This document shows, piece after piece, positions 25,811 to 33,509 of a stretch of 64,000 nt of DNA. The notes beneath the pieces are model-generated. The model saw nothing but the letters and a program-made list of their open reading frames with translations, was not told the origin of the DNA and did no database searches. This DNA is from Cupriavidus plantarum (lineage in GTDB: Bacteria > Pseudomonadota > Gammaproteobacteria > Burkholderiales > Burkholderiaceae). Every line of letters begins with the position of its first letter. Positions within the stretch are counted from its first letter, which is position 1. The stretch lies in NCBI RefSeq assembly GCF_905397285.1, contig NZ_CAJPUX010000002.1:930001-994000 (forward strand), read 5' to 3'. The position numbers and the translations under genes are program-made.

Positions 25811-25951
25811 GTCGTGTCTCGGTGTCGTTATCTGGATGGCCTCTGCGGGCCTCCGAGATTGTAGCCAAGTCAACGAATTTCCACAGAACGACCGTGCGGC
25901 GGGGGTGAGGCCGGTGGCTGGCCGTTCTGCAGGGCGGATTGGCGCGCGTCG

Positions 25952-26605
25952 TCAGGGCCGATACGGCTCGAGCATGGCGTCCTTCATGCCGTAGCCTGCC
26001 TCGCCCATCATCGTCTCCGCGCGCTCCACGCGCAGGGTGCCGCGGATCCATACCGTGTCCATCGTGCGCAGACCTTCCAGCGGGCGATTCGTGCGGACGT
26101 GAACGACCTGGTTGGCAGGCGGGGGTGGCACATGGATGCAGGCGCCGAAGTACGGCACCAGCAGGAACTCGCGTATGGCTTCGCCCTCTCCGTCGAGGGA
26201 GACCACGAACCCCGGCAGCCGTACCGCTGCGCCGTCGAGCGACGGTTCGATGGGTGCGGTTTGCCAGAACTTGCGCGCCTTGTCCATGGCGGCTTCGGCG
26301 CGCGGATCGTTGTCTTCCATCTCGTCCAGCTTCAGGCCCTTGAAGGGGGCCATCGGGTCCCAGCCTTTGGGCAGCAGGGCCTGCCAGTCGATGTCCCGGA
26401 AGTTGCCCGTGGGCGTGCCGGATGCCGGCGGTGATTCGGGTATCGAGGGTTGCGCGGCGGCCACTGTGGTGGAGGTGGCTGCAGGGGTAGGTCTCTGCGG
26501 CGCGGATCGCAGCCAGTACGCGCCGGCCACGACCGCGGCGGTGCACAGGACGATGGCCGCGGTGGCCAGAAGGGGGGCGGACAGGCGCGGGCCTCGGGAT
26601 GTCAT
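25952..26605 (-). CDS. DUF3299 protein, membrane-anchored copy
   Basis: 217 residues: one N-terminal hydrophobic anchor (ATAAIVLCTAAVVAGAYWL), a Pro/Thr linker, then a DUF3299 domain (DIDWQALLPKGWDP, PGFVVSLDGEGEAIREFLLVPYFGACIHVPPPPANQ). Conserved Cys-x-His in GACIHVPPP could bind metal. Function of the domain is not established; it accompanies ABC systems in zinc-regulated clusters of other bacteria. Last gene of the ABC cluster and a paralogue of the gene just before it. Confidence 0.85.
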   Translation of the reverse strand: MTSRGPRLSAPLLATAAIVLCTAAVVAGAYWLRSAPQRPTPAATSTTVAAAQPSIPESPPASGTPTGNFRDIDWQALLPKGWDPMAPFKGLKLDEMEDNDPRAEAAMDKARKFWQTAPIEPSLDGAAVRLPGFVVSLDGEGEAIREFLLVPYFGACIHVPPPPANQVVHVRTNRPLEGLRTMDTVWIRGTLRVERAETMMGEAGYGMKDAMLEPYRP

Positions 26606-26657
26606 GGGTGTCTCGGGTACTGCGGGCCCTGGCCGCGCATCGCGCGGCGGTGGCACA

Positions 26658-27200
26658 TCAACGGGTATAGGTTTCCACGCTCGCGCCATGCATGGCATAG
26701 CCCGCATCGCCCATCGCCGACGTCAACCGTTCGACGCGCAGGGTGCCCGTGACCCACACCGCGCGCATCACGCGGAGCGGCGTGCGGGAGGGTTTGTCGA
26801 GCTTTACATGCACGATCTGGTTGGCCGGCGGGGGCGGTACGTGGATGCATGCCCCGAAGTATGGCACCAGCAGGAACTCGCCGATGATGCGCGCGTCGCC
26901 GGACATCGGCACGACGTAGCCGGGCAGCCTTGCGCGCACGCCGTCGAGAGAGCGTTCGACCGGCGCGGACTTCCAATAGTCGCGGGCCCGCGCGAGCGCT
27001 TCCCGCGCGCGGGGATCGTTGTCCTCGAGACTGTCGAGGTCGAGCCCTTGCAGCGGGGCCTTCGCGTCCCAGCCCGCGGGCAGCAGCGCGGACCACTTGA
27101 GCTCGCGCACCGTAGTGTCCGCGCGCGCGGTCGGCAGCAGGCAGGCGCCGCCGAGTGCGGCGAGGGCTTGCAGGGTCAGGCGTCGGGAGGGCATGGTCAT
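26658..27200 (-). CDS. DUF3299 protein, secreted copy
   Basis: 180 residues with a twin-arginine-like leader (MPSRRLTLQALAALGGACLL...ARA-D). The domain reads ELKWSALLPAGWDAKAPLQG, then PGYVVPMSGDARIIGEFLLVPYFGACIHVPPPPANQ, nearly identical in its core to the next gene, so the two arose by tandem duplication and then diverged in their export signals. ATGs at 27200 and 27194 both fit. Lies after the FtsX permease on the same strand. Confidence 0.86.
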   Translation of the reverse strand: MTMPSRRLTLQALAALGGACLLPTARADTTVRELKWSALLPAGWDAKAPLQGLDLDSLEDNDPRAREALARARDYWKSAPVERSLDGVRARLPGYVVPMSGDARIIGEFLLVPYFGACIHVPPPPANQIVHVKLDKPSRTPLRVMRAVWVTGTLRVERLTSAMGDAGYAMHGASVETYTR

Positions 27201-27310
27201 GGGTTCAGGAAAGCGCCTTCCCCCGGCCCCGCGGCGGGCCGGAGGTGGGCCATGGGGGGCCGCCATCGGGCATGGGGGTATGGGTCGTACAGTCGGCGCT
27301 ACAGTCGATT

Positions 27311-28645
27311 TCATGTATTCGGAGTCAAGCCATCCGCGAGGCTCAGCCGGTATGCGCGCCAGCCCGGCAGCAGCGAGGCCACCGCGCCCGCGGCCACGAT
27401 TGCGGCGAGCAGCCACAACTCCCTCGCCAGGTCGCTTGCCTGCGGCCAGGCCACCGGCAACGCGATGCCAAGGCTCGCCTGCAACCAGGGCGCGACGGCG
27501 ACCGACGCCACGGTCACCAGCAGGTATCCGGCAAGCGTGCCGGCGAGCATCAGGCAGAAGCCCTCTGCCGCGAGCAGCCACAGCAGATCCAGCGGCCGCG
27601 CGCCCACCGCGCGCAGGATAGCGAGTTCGCGGCGGCGTTCGCCCAGCGCGGCGAGGATGGACGATATCAGTCCCGCGAGTCCCACCGCAATGACGAGCAC
27701 CGACATCAGCCGCATGCCGGTCTCGGCCACCCCGATCATGTCCCAGAGTTCGTCGAGCGCGACGCCAGGCAGCACGGCCATCAACGGCTCTTGTTTGTCG
27801 TCGGCGATCCCGTCGGCAATCTCGCGCTGCATGGCGAACACGCGCGAGCGCAGCTTCAGGCCGACAAGCAGACCCGTTACGTGTCTGGGCGTCAGGTCGA
27901 ACTTGCGCACGAGCTGCCGGGAAATGCTCATGCCGGGGATCGGGGCGCCAGCCTGCCAGTCGAGGTGGATCGCTTCCATCGCCTCGAGCGTGATGTGCAC
28001 GGTGCGGTCAACGGGCGTGCCCGTCGGCGCGAGAATGCCCGTCACGACGAACGGCTTGTCCGCATGCGCGTGATGCGCGCCGAGCGGGCCATGGTCGTGC
28101 TCATCGCCATCCGCGTCCCCACCCGCGTCTCCATGACTCAGCACGATCCGATCGCCGAGCTTGTAGTGCAGCGCGCGAGCGACCTCCGCGCCGATCACCG
28201 CATCGAACAGCCCATCGGACCGCGCATCGAGCGGCTGCCCCTCGGCCAGCCGCAACGCGTGCTGCGCGCCATAACGGTAGTACCGGAAGTAGTCGCCATT
28301 GGTCGCCAACACGGGAAATCCGCGATGCGAATCCCCTAGCGACACCGGTATCGTCCAGGCCACAAGCGGATGCGCGGCGATGCGGCGCGCGCTGTCCCAG
28401 CTCATGTCGTTGGTCGCGCTGCCGAGGTGGAAGACCGTATAGAGCATCAGCTGCATTGGGCTGCCCCGCGCGCCGACGATCAGGTCCGTGCCCGACACCG
28501 ATTGAGAAAACCCCGCCCGCACCTGCTGGCGGATGCGCTCCACGCCGAGCAGCAGCGCCGTGGAGAGCGCGATGACCACGATCATCAGCAGCAGGTTGTA
28601 CCGCCGGTTCCACGCGCTGCGCGCGGCAAGGCCGAACAGCGTCAT
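27311..28645 (-). CDS. FtsX/MacB-type ABC permease
   Basis: 444 residues: one N-terminal helix (YNLLLMIVVIALSTALLLG), a long periplasmic domain with a His-rich loop HGDAGGDADGDEHDHGPLGAHHAHADK, and three C-terminal helices starting ETGMRLMSVLVIAVGLAGLISSILAALGERRRELAILRAVGARPLDLLWLL, the FtsX hallmark. The His/Asp-rich loop suggests divalent metal contact. Its ATG overlaps the ATPase stop. Together with the ATPase and DUF3299 proteins it forms a probable mechanotransmission-type or metal-handling ABC unit. Confidence 0.88.
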   Translation of the reverse strand: MTLFGLAARSAWNRRYNLLLMIVVIALSTALLLGVERIRQQVRAGFSQSVSGTDLIVGARGSPMQLMLYTVFHLGSATNDMSWDSARRIAAHPLVAWTIPVSLGDSHRGFPVLATNGDYFRYYRYGAQHALRLAEGQPLDARSDGLFDAVIGAEVARALHYKLGDRIVLSHGDAGGDADGDEHDHGPLGAHHAHADKPFVVTGILAPTGTPVDRTVHITLEAMEAIHLDWQAGAPIPGMSISRQLVRKFDLTPRHVTGLLVGLKLRSRVFAMQREIADGIADDKQEPLMAVLPGVALDELWDMIGVAETGMRLMSVLVIAVGLAGLISSILAALGERRRELAILRAVGARPLDLLWLLAAEGFCLMLAGTLAGYLLVTVASVAVAPWLQASLGIALPVAWPQASDLARELWLLAAIVAAGAVASLLPGWRAYRLSLADGLTPNT

Positions 28646-29379
28646 GCCGTGGCCTCCATCGCCGGCATCGGCATGGCGAATCTCCGGTCGAAATGCCGGT
28701 CGAAATGCCGGGCCAGACGTTCATCGTGGCTGACGAAGATGAGGCTTGCGCCCACCGCGCGGCACTCGCGTTGCAGCAGATCCATGAACGCCGCCTGCCG
28801 CGCGGCATCGAGCGCGGACGTTGGCTCGTCGGCCAGGATCAGTTGCGGCCGGCCGAGCAGCGCGCGGGCCGCGGCGACCCGTTGTTGCTGCCCCACGGAA
28901 AGTTGCGACGCGGGGCGATGCCACAGCGCTTCGGGCAGGTCGAGGCGGCCCAGCAGCATCGCCGCGGCATCGGCGGGGTTGTCCCCTTGTTCCCGCACGC
29001 GTTCGCGACGCGCCGCGGAGAACCGGCAGGCGAGCAGGACGTTGTCGAGCACGGACAGGTAGGGAAGCAGATTCAACTGCTGGAAGATGATGCCCATGCG
29101 GTCGGCGCGGAAGCGGTCGCGCTGCGCGCCGGATAGCGTGTGCAATGCGGTGCCGCAGACGTCGATCGCGCCTTCGGTCGGGACCAGCACGCCCGCGAGC
29201 AGGCCGAGCAGCGTGCTTTTGCCGCTGCCGCTCTCGCCGGAGACGAACACATGCTCGCCTGGGGCGGCGTCGAAACGGTCGATGCGGAGGCAGGCGTCGC
29301 GTTGGCCCGGCCATGCGAACACGACCTTCTGCAGGGCGACCGCCTGGGCAGTAACTGGGGCGCGTGGGTGCGGTGACAT
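28642..29379 (-). CDS. ABC transporter ATPase (LolD/MacB type)
   Basis: 245 residues: Walker [11 protein letters not shown]-loop FQQLNLLPYLSVLDNV, signature LSVGQQQR, Walker B LILADEPTSALD and switch His in VSHDE. The FtsX-type permease follows with a four-base overlap. The start is uncertain: an in-frame TTG at 29409 would add ten residues; neither start has a clear ribosome site. The last residues contain a duplicated RHFD from a 12-bp repeat at 28685-28708. Confidence 0.88.
   Translation of the reverse strand: MSPHPRAPVTAQAVALQKVVFAWPGQRDACLRIDRFDAAPGEHVFVSGESGSGKSTLLGLLAGVLVPTEGAIDVCGTALHTLSGAQRDRFRADRMGIIFQQLNLLPYLSVLDNVLLACRFSAARRERVREQGDNPADAAAMLLGRLDLPEALWHRPASQLSVGQQQRVAAARALLGRPQLILADEPTSALDAARQAAFMDLLQRECRAVGASLIFVSHDERLARHFDRHFDRRFAMPMPAMEATA
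28685..28708. repeat. 12-bp direct repeat in ATPase C-terminus
   Basis: Two perfect CGGTCGAAATGC units, in frame, duplicating RHFD near the end of the ATPase. Confidence 0.6.
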
Positions 29380-29415
29380 GGATGGTGCGGGTGATGGGGC
29401 AGTCGGCAAGATTAA

Positions 29416-29430
29416 TGCAACTTAGTTGCA
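29416..29430. promoter_or_regulatory. Palindrome upstream of ABC/DUF3299 operon
   Basis: TGCAAC-TTA-GTTGCA, perfect six-base arms in an AT-rich patch, 37 bases before the ATPase ATG. Shape and position suit a Fur/Zur-class repressor; the identity is a guess. Confidence 0.4.
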
Positions 29431-29564
29431 ATGTCGAATGTTATCTGCTTACAAAACTGCGCTTTGCGCGCGTCGCGGCGGGGTCGTATCGTAGCAATCG
29501 ATGCACCATGGCAAGGCACAACGGCAGGGCACAACAGCAAGGCACAAAGACAAGGAGAGACGAC

Positions 29565-30044
29565 GTGATACCCAAGAACACGATCTGTTTGTGGTACGAC
29601 GGCGGCGCGGAAGAGGCGGCCAATTTCTACGCGACAACCTTCCCGGACAGCCGCGTCGTCGCGGTGCACCATGCCCCAAGCGACTATCCCTCGGGCAAGG
29701 AGGGCGACGTCATCACCGTCGAATTCACCGTCGCGGGCATTCCCTGCATCGGCCTGAATGGCGGGCCCGAGTTCAAGCATAACGAGTCGTTTTCGTTCCA
29801 GATCGCCACCGACGATCAGGCGGAGACGGACCGCCTCTGGAACGCGATCGTCGGGAACGGCGGGCAGGAAAGCGTGTGCGGCTGGTGCAAGGACAAATGG
29901 GGCATCTCGTGGCAGATCACGCCGCGCGTGCTGACGGAGGCGTACACGAGCAAGGACCGCGCCGCGGCCAGGCGCGCCTTTACGGCCATGATGTCGATGA
30001 CAAAGATCGACGTGGCAAAGATCGAGGCCGCGGTGAAGGGCTGA
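29565..30044 (+). CDS. VOC-superfamily protein (PhnB / 3-demethylubiquinone methyltransferase-like)
   Basis: 159 residues: NTICLWYDGGAEEAANFYATTFPDS, then TVEFTVAGIPCIGLNGGPEFKHNESFSFQI and CGWCKDKWGISWQITPRVL, a standard glyoxalase-fold pair of motifs. GTG start after AAGGAGA. These proteins are usually annotated as PhnB-like with unproven activity; some are dioxygenases, lyases or drug-binding proteins. Monocistronic; divergent from the ABC operon. Confidence 0.88.
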   Translation: MIPKNTICLWYDGGAEEAANFYATTFPDSRVVAVHHAPSDYPSGKEGDVITVEFTVAGIPCIGLNGGPEFKHNESFSFQIATDDQAETDRLWNAIVGNGGQESVCGWCKDKWGISWQITPRVLTEAYTSKDRAAARRAFTAMMSMTKIDVAKIEAAVKG

Positions 30045-30065
30045 AGGGGCTGATCGACAATAAAC

Positions 30066-30140
30066 GAGGGTAGGGTAATCCCTCGCGGGGGACCGATGTC
30101 CCATGCATTCCGGCGCGTTCCGGCCCGATCGCGGCCGGAA
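30066..30140. other. Two hairpins between VOC gene and repeat protein
   Basis: CGAGGG/CCCTCG (about 30066-30085) and a strong stem TTCCGGCC-CGATCGC-GGCCGGAA (30118-30140). Neither has a T-run. They may terminate the VOC transcript or structure the leader of the next gene. Confidence 0.4.
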
Positions 30141-30256
30141 CCGGGACGCTCGCCTCATGTCCGGGACCGATCGATTTCCGACAATGGCTCCACGGTTTGG
30201 CAATCCATGCCAGGCCGCATCCCTTACCGATTGGAGTTTGCGTTGGAGTAGTCGAG

Positions 30257-30547
30257 ATGTATACGAAGCTTGCCAAGACCCTGTTTGTTGTTTCCACGAT
30301 GACCTTCGGCCTGTCTCAGGCCGCGCACGCCGCATGGAGCGATACCTTCGTTCCGGCCAGTGCGTCCACAAAGCATGTGAGCACCACGTGCAAGCTGGGC
30401 GGCTTCGATCCCTACACCGACGGTACCCGCATGGGCCCGCGCGATCCCTATACCGACGGCGGCAACCGTATCGGCATGCGCGATACGTATACCGACGGCG
30501 CGCGTGCCATGCCCGTGCGAGGAGAGTGCGCCTCGCATCTGTCCTGA
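30257..30547 (+). CDS. Small secreted protein with three DPYTDG repeats
   Basis: 96 residues. Signal peptide MYTKLAKTLFVVSTMTFGLSQ...AHA, likely cut near residue 26. The mature part has three consecutive units of 12-13 residues: DPYTDGTRMGPR (51-62), DPYTDGGNRIGMR (63-75), DTYTDGARAMPVR (76-88). Cys45 and Cys91 bracket the repeats and could form a disulfide. Asp/Thr/Gly-rich units resemble Ca-binding loops in character only. GGAG lies ahead of the ATG. Similar tiny repeat proteins occur in beta-proteobacteria but I know of no assigned function. Confidence 0.78.
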   Translation: MYTKLAKTLFVVSTMTFGLSQAAHAAWSDTFVPASASTKHVSTTCKLGGFDPYTDGTRMGPRDPYTDGGNRIGMRDTYTDGARAMPVRGECASHLS

Positions 30548-30736
30548 TGGCTCGGGCGGCGGTACGCCTTGCATCCTGAAACCCGCAGCCCGACCACCGT
30601 TCATCCGCCGGCGTGGCAGCATTCGCCGGCGGATGCGTCGTTAACAGCGCTTCACGCGCATTTCATTTACCGTTGTCACGGAGTCGGAGTAACGTTCAGG
30701 CTGGTGCCCGCGCCGATAACCTGCAGGGGAGCAGCG

Positions 30737-32533
30737 ATGACCAGCAAGACGACTGATACGGCAACCGAAGCAGCATCCGAAGCGACCGCCAGCGCGGTGG
30801 ACCGCGACATTCCGGCCTCGATGTCGTCCCGGCATCATCAGATGTACATGCGGTTCTCGGAGCCCGAGCTCGCCCGCATTGGGCGGTTCGGGACGTTGCG
30901 CTGCTATGCGCCGGGCGGGCACCTGGAATGCACGGGCGTGCGGACGGCCGGGATGTTCGTCATTCTCGACGGCACCGTGCAGATCAACCAACGTGACGGG
31001 CTCGGCAATACGCGGCCGCTGACGCAGTTCACGCGCGGCGACTTCGCCGCCGAACTGGCCGCGATGTCGGGCAAGCCCTCGCTCGTGGATGCCGTCGCCA
31101 TCGATCATGTCGAAACGCTGCTCGTTACGCCGCAGGAATTGCGCGCGCTGATCGTCGAAGAGGCGGACCTCGGCGAGCGGCTGATCCGCGCGCTGATCCT
31201 GCGCCGCGTGTCCCTGATCGAATGGGGCGAGAGCGGTCCCGTGCTGATCGGGCGTCCCGGATCGGGCGCGCTGTTGCATCTGGAAAGCTTTCTGCGCAGC
31301 AATGGCGAGCCGTATCGCGTGGTGGACGCGCGCGAGGATGCCGGTGCCGCCGCACTCATCGAGCAATACGGCGCCGCGGCGGGCGATCCGGTGGCCGTCT
31401 GCCCGAGCGGCGCGGTGCTCGTCAATCCGACGGAAACGGAACTGGCCCGCTGCATGGGTATGGTCGATACCGGCGAGCGGAACGAGATCTTCGATGTCGC
31501 CGTAGTCGGCGCCGGGCCCGCGGGCCTCGCCACCGCGGTGTACGCCGCGTCCGAAGGCCTGCATGTCGTGGTGCTCGATCGTCGCGCGTATGGCGGGCAG
31601 GCCGGCGCCAGTGCCCGCATCGAGAACTACCTGGGCTTTCCGACCGGTATCTCCGGCGCCGCGCTTACCGGCCGCGCCCATGTGCAGGCCGAGAAATTCG
31701 GCGCCGAGTTGTGGATTCCGTCCGAGGTGCGCCTGCTCGATTGCGAGCGGACCGGACCCGACAACGTGATGCAGATCGAGCTGACCGATGGCCGCCGCCT
31801 GCGCGTGCGCACGGTCGTGATCGCGAGCGGCGCGCGCTATCGCCGGCCCAATGTCCCCATGCTGCCGGACTTCGAGGGACGCGGCGTGTGGTACTGGGCC
31901 TCGGCGATCGAGGCGCGCAGCTGCGCGAATGCCGAAGTGGCGCTCGTCGGCGGCGGTAACTCGGCGGGCCAGGCCGCCGTCTTCCTGTCGCAGCACGCGG
32001 GCAAGGTGAACATGCTCGTGCGTGGACCGGGACTCGCGGCAACGATGTCGCGCTACCTGATCGATCGCATCGCGGCCACGCCGAACATCGAACTGCTGCC
32101 GCATACGGAATTGGTTGCGCTCCACAAGGGCTCGTGCGACGGCCTCGTCGGCGTGACGTGGCAGAACCGGCAGACGGGCGTGGAGACCGAGCGCAATATC
32201 CGCAACGTGTTCCTGTTCGTCGGCGCCGAACCCGAAACGCGCTGGTTGGAGGGCTGCGACGTGACCACCGACCGTTCGGGTTTCGTGCGCACCGGTGCGG
32301 CCGCCGTGGACGGGCCGGCGGATCGGCTCCCCGCCGCGCTGGAGACCTGCGTGCCCGGCGTGTTTGCGGTGGGCGATGTGCGATCCGGGTCGGTCAAGCG
32401 CGTCGGTGGCGCGATTGGCGAGGGCGCTGCTGTCGTCGCGCAGATTCACGAGTTTCTGGCGGCGTCGTCGGCATCCTCGGTGGCGGCATCCGCCAGTGCG
32501 GCGGCGGTGGCGTTGGCGCCGGCTACCGTCTGA
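30737..32533 (+). CDS. Cyclic-nucleotide-binding domain fused to thioredoxin-reductase-like FAD protein
   Basis: 598 residues. Residues about 35-160 form a cNMP-binding beta-roll (GMFVILDGTVQINQR, TRGDFAAELAAMSGKPSLVDAVA); a linker domain (GPVLIGRPGSGALLHLESFLRSNG) resembles a glutaredoxin-like segment; then a thioredoxin-reductase fold with FAD site VVGAGPAGLATAVYAASEG, NAD site LVGGGNSAGQAAVFL and GVFAVGDVRSGSVKRV. The redox CxxC expected after the first Rossmann fold is missing (GVWYWASAIEARSC), so disulfide reduction is unlikely. CAGGGGAGCAGCG precedes the chosen ATG. Stands alone before the IclR gene. Confidence 0.87.
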   Translation: MTSKTTDTATEAASEATASAVDRDIPASMSSRHHQMYMRFSEPELARIGRFGTLRCYAPGGHLECTGVRTAGMFVILDGTVQINQRDGLGNTRPLTQFTRGDFAAELAAMSGKPSLVDAVAIDHVETLLVTPQELRALIVEEADLGERLIRALILRRVSLIEWGESGPVLIGRPGSGALLHLESFLRSNGEPYRVVDAREDAGAAALIEQYGAAAGDPVAVCPSGAVLVNPTETELARCMGMVDTGERNEIFDVAVVGAGPAGLATAVYAASEGLHVVVLDRRAYGGQAGASARIENYLGFPTGISGAALTGRAHVQAEKFGAELWIPSEVRLLDCERTGPDNVMQIELTDGRRLRVRTVVIASGARYRRPNVPMLPDFEGRGVWYWASAIEARSCANAEVALVGGGNSAGQAAVFLSQHAGKVNMLVRGPGLAATMSRYLIDRIAATPNIELLPHTELVALHKGSCDGLVGVTWQNRQTGVETERNIRNVFLFVGAEPETRWLEGCDVTTDRSGFVRTGAAAVDGPADRLPAALETCVPGVFAVGDVRSGSVKRVGGAIGEGAAVVAQIHEFLAASSASSVAASASAAAVALAPATV

Positions 32534-32552
32534 TATCCCCGCTGGCGGCGGG

Positions 32553-33383
32553 CTACCGTCCCTTCAAGATCGCTTCGATCTTCTCCGCGGTGGCCCGCAG
32601 CGCCGGCAGAAAACGCTTCTCGAGAAACGCCTGATCGCGGCTGCCGAGCACCATGCTCAGGCCCACGCCCGCCACGACCTTGCCGGTCTGGTCGTGCAGC
32701 GGCACCGAGATGCCCGCGAATCCATCGACGAGTTCGCTGATCAGCGTGCAATGGCCCTGGCGGCGGATCTCCGCGAGCTTGCGGGAAAGGGTTTGTCGCG
32801 ATGTCACCGTGAAGGGCGTCAGCTTGCGCAGTGCCGCCTGCTTCAGATAGGCGTCGCGCGCGTTGTCGTCGAGCCCGGCCAGCAGCACACGGCCGAGCGA
32901 GTGGGCATAGGCCGGCATGCGGCGGCCGATCGCCATGTCTACGCGCAGCAGCTGGTGCGGCTCTTCGCGTGCGACCAGCACCACCGATTCGTGATCGAGC
33001 ATGCCGATGGAGCAGCTCTCACCCACCTCCGCGCATAGCGCCTGCAGATAGGGGCGCGCGAGTTGCGGCAGGTTCATCGACGCGAAGTACGCGTAGCCGA
33101 GGTCCATCACCTTTGGCGTCAGCACGAATTTCCGGCCCTCCTGCACGAGGTATTCGTTGTGCACGAGCGTCAGCAGCAGCCGCCGCGCGGCCGCGCGCGT
33201 CACGTCGAGCTGTTCCGCCACCTCCTGCATCGTCAGTCCGTCCACGCCCGTCGCGTACAGCCGCAGCAACGCCAGCCCCTTGGTCAGCGAGTCGAGGAGT
33301 TCTTCCTTTTTTGGCGCTTCGTTAGCGCTTTCGTTCTCGGCGTCGATGGCGTCTGCTTTGTCGGCGGGTGCGGCGCGTGGCAT
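32553..33383 (-). CDS. IclR-family regulator, PcaR/PcaU/PobR branch
   Basis: 276 residues: N-terminal wHTH LDSLTKGLALLRLYATGVDGLTMQEVAEQLDVTRAAARRLLLTLV, then the effector domain with RVDMAIGRRMPAYAHSLGRVLLAGLD and GFAGISVPLHDQTGKVVAGVGLSM. The branch is known for beta-ketoadipate and 4-hydroxybenzoate genes. It diverges from a CoA-transferase and a clean palindrome lies between, so it likely controls that gene and itself. Confidence 0.9.
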   Translation of the reverse strand: MPRAAPADKADAIDAENESANEAPKKEELLDSLTKGLALLRLYATGVDGLTMQEVAEQLDVTRAAARRLLLTLVHNEYLVQEGRKFVLTPKVMDLGYAYFASMNLPQLARPYLQALCAEVGESCSIGMLDHESVVLVAREEPHQLLRVDMAIGRRMPAYAHSLGRVLLAGLDDNARDAYLKQAALRKLTPFTVTSRQTLSRKLAEIRRQGHCTLISELVDGFAGISVPLHDQTGKVVAGVGLSMVLGSRDQAFLEKRFLPALRATAEKIEAILKGR

Positions 33384-33468
33384 AGCGATTCGGCGTGGGT
33401 GTGAGGGCAGGGGGGAGTGTTTATCGGGACTTGCATCTGGCGGTGCGATCCGTATGATATTCGTTTTC

Positions 33469-33482
33469 CGAACAAATGTTCG
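33469..33482. promoter_or_regulatory. Palindrome in iclR/CoA-transferase gap
   Basis: CGAACA-AA-TGTTCG, perfect six-base arms, 28 bases before the CoA-transferase ATG. Likely IclR-type operator. Confidence 0.6.
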
Positions 33483-33509
33483 CAAATTACAAGAATCGGG
33501 AGACAGGCG

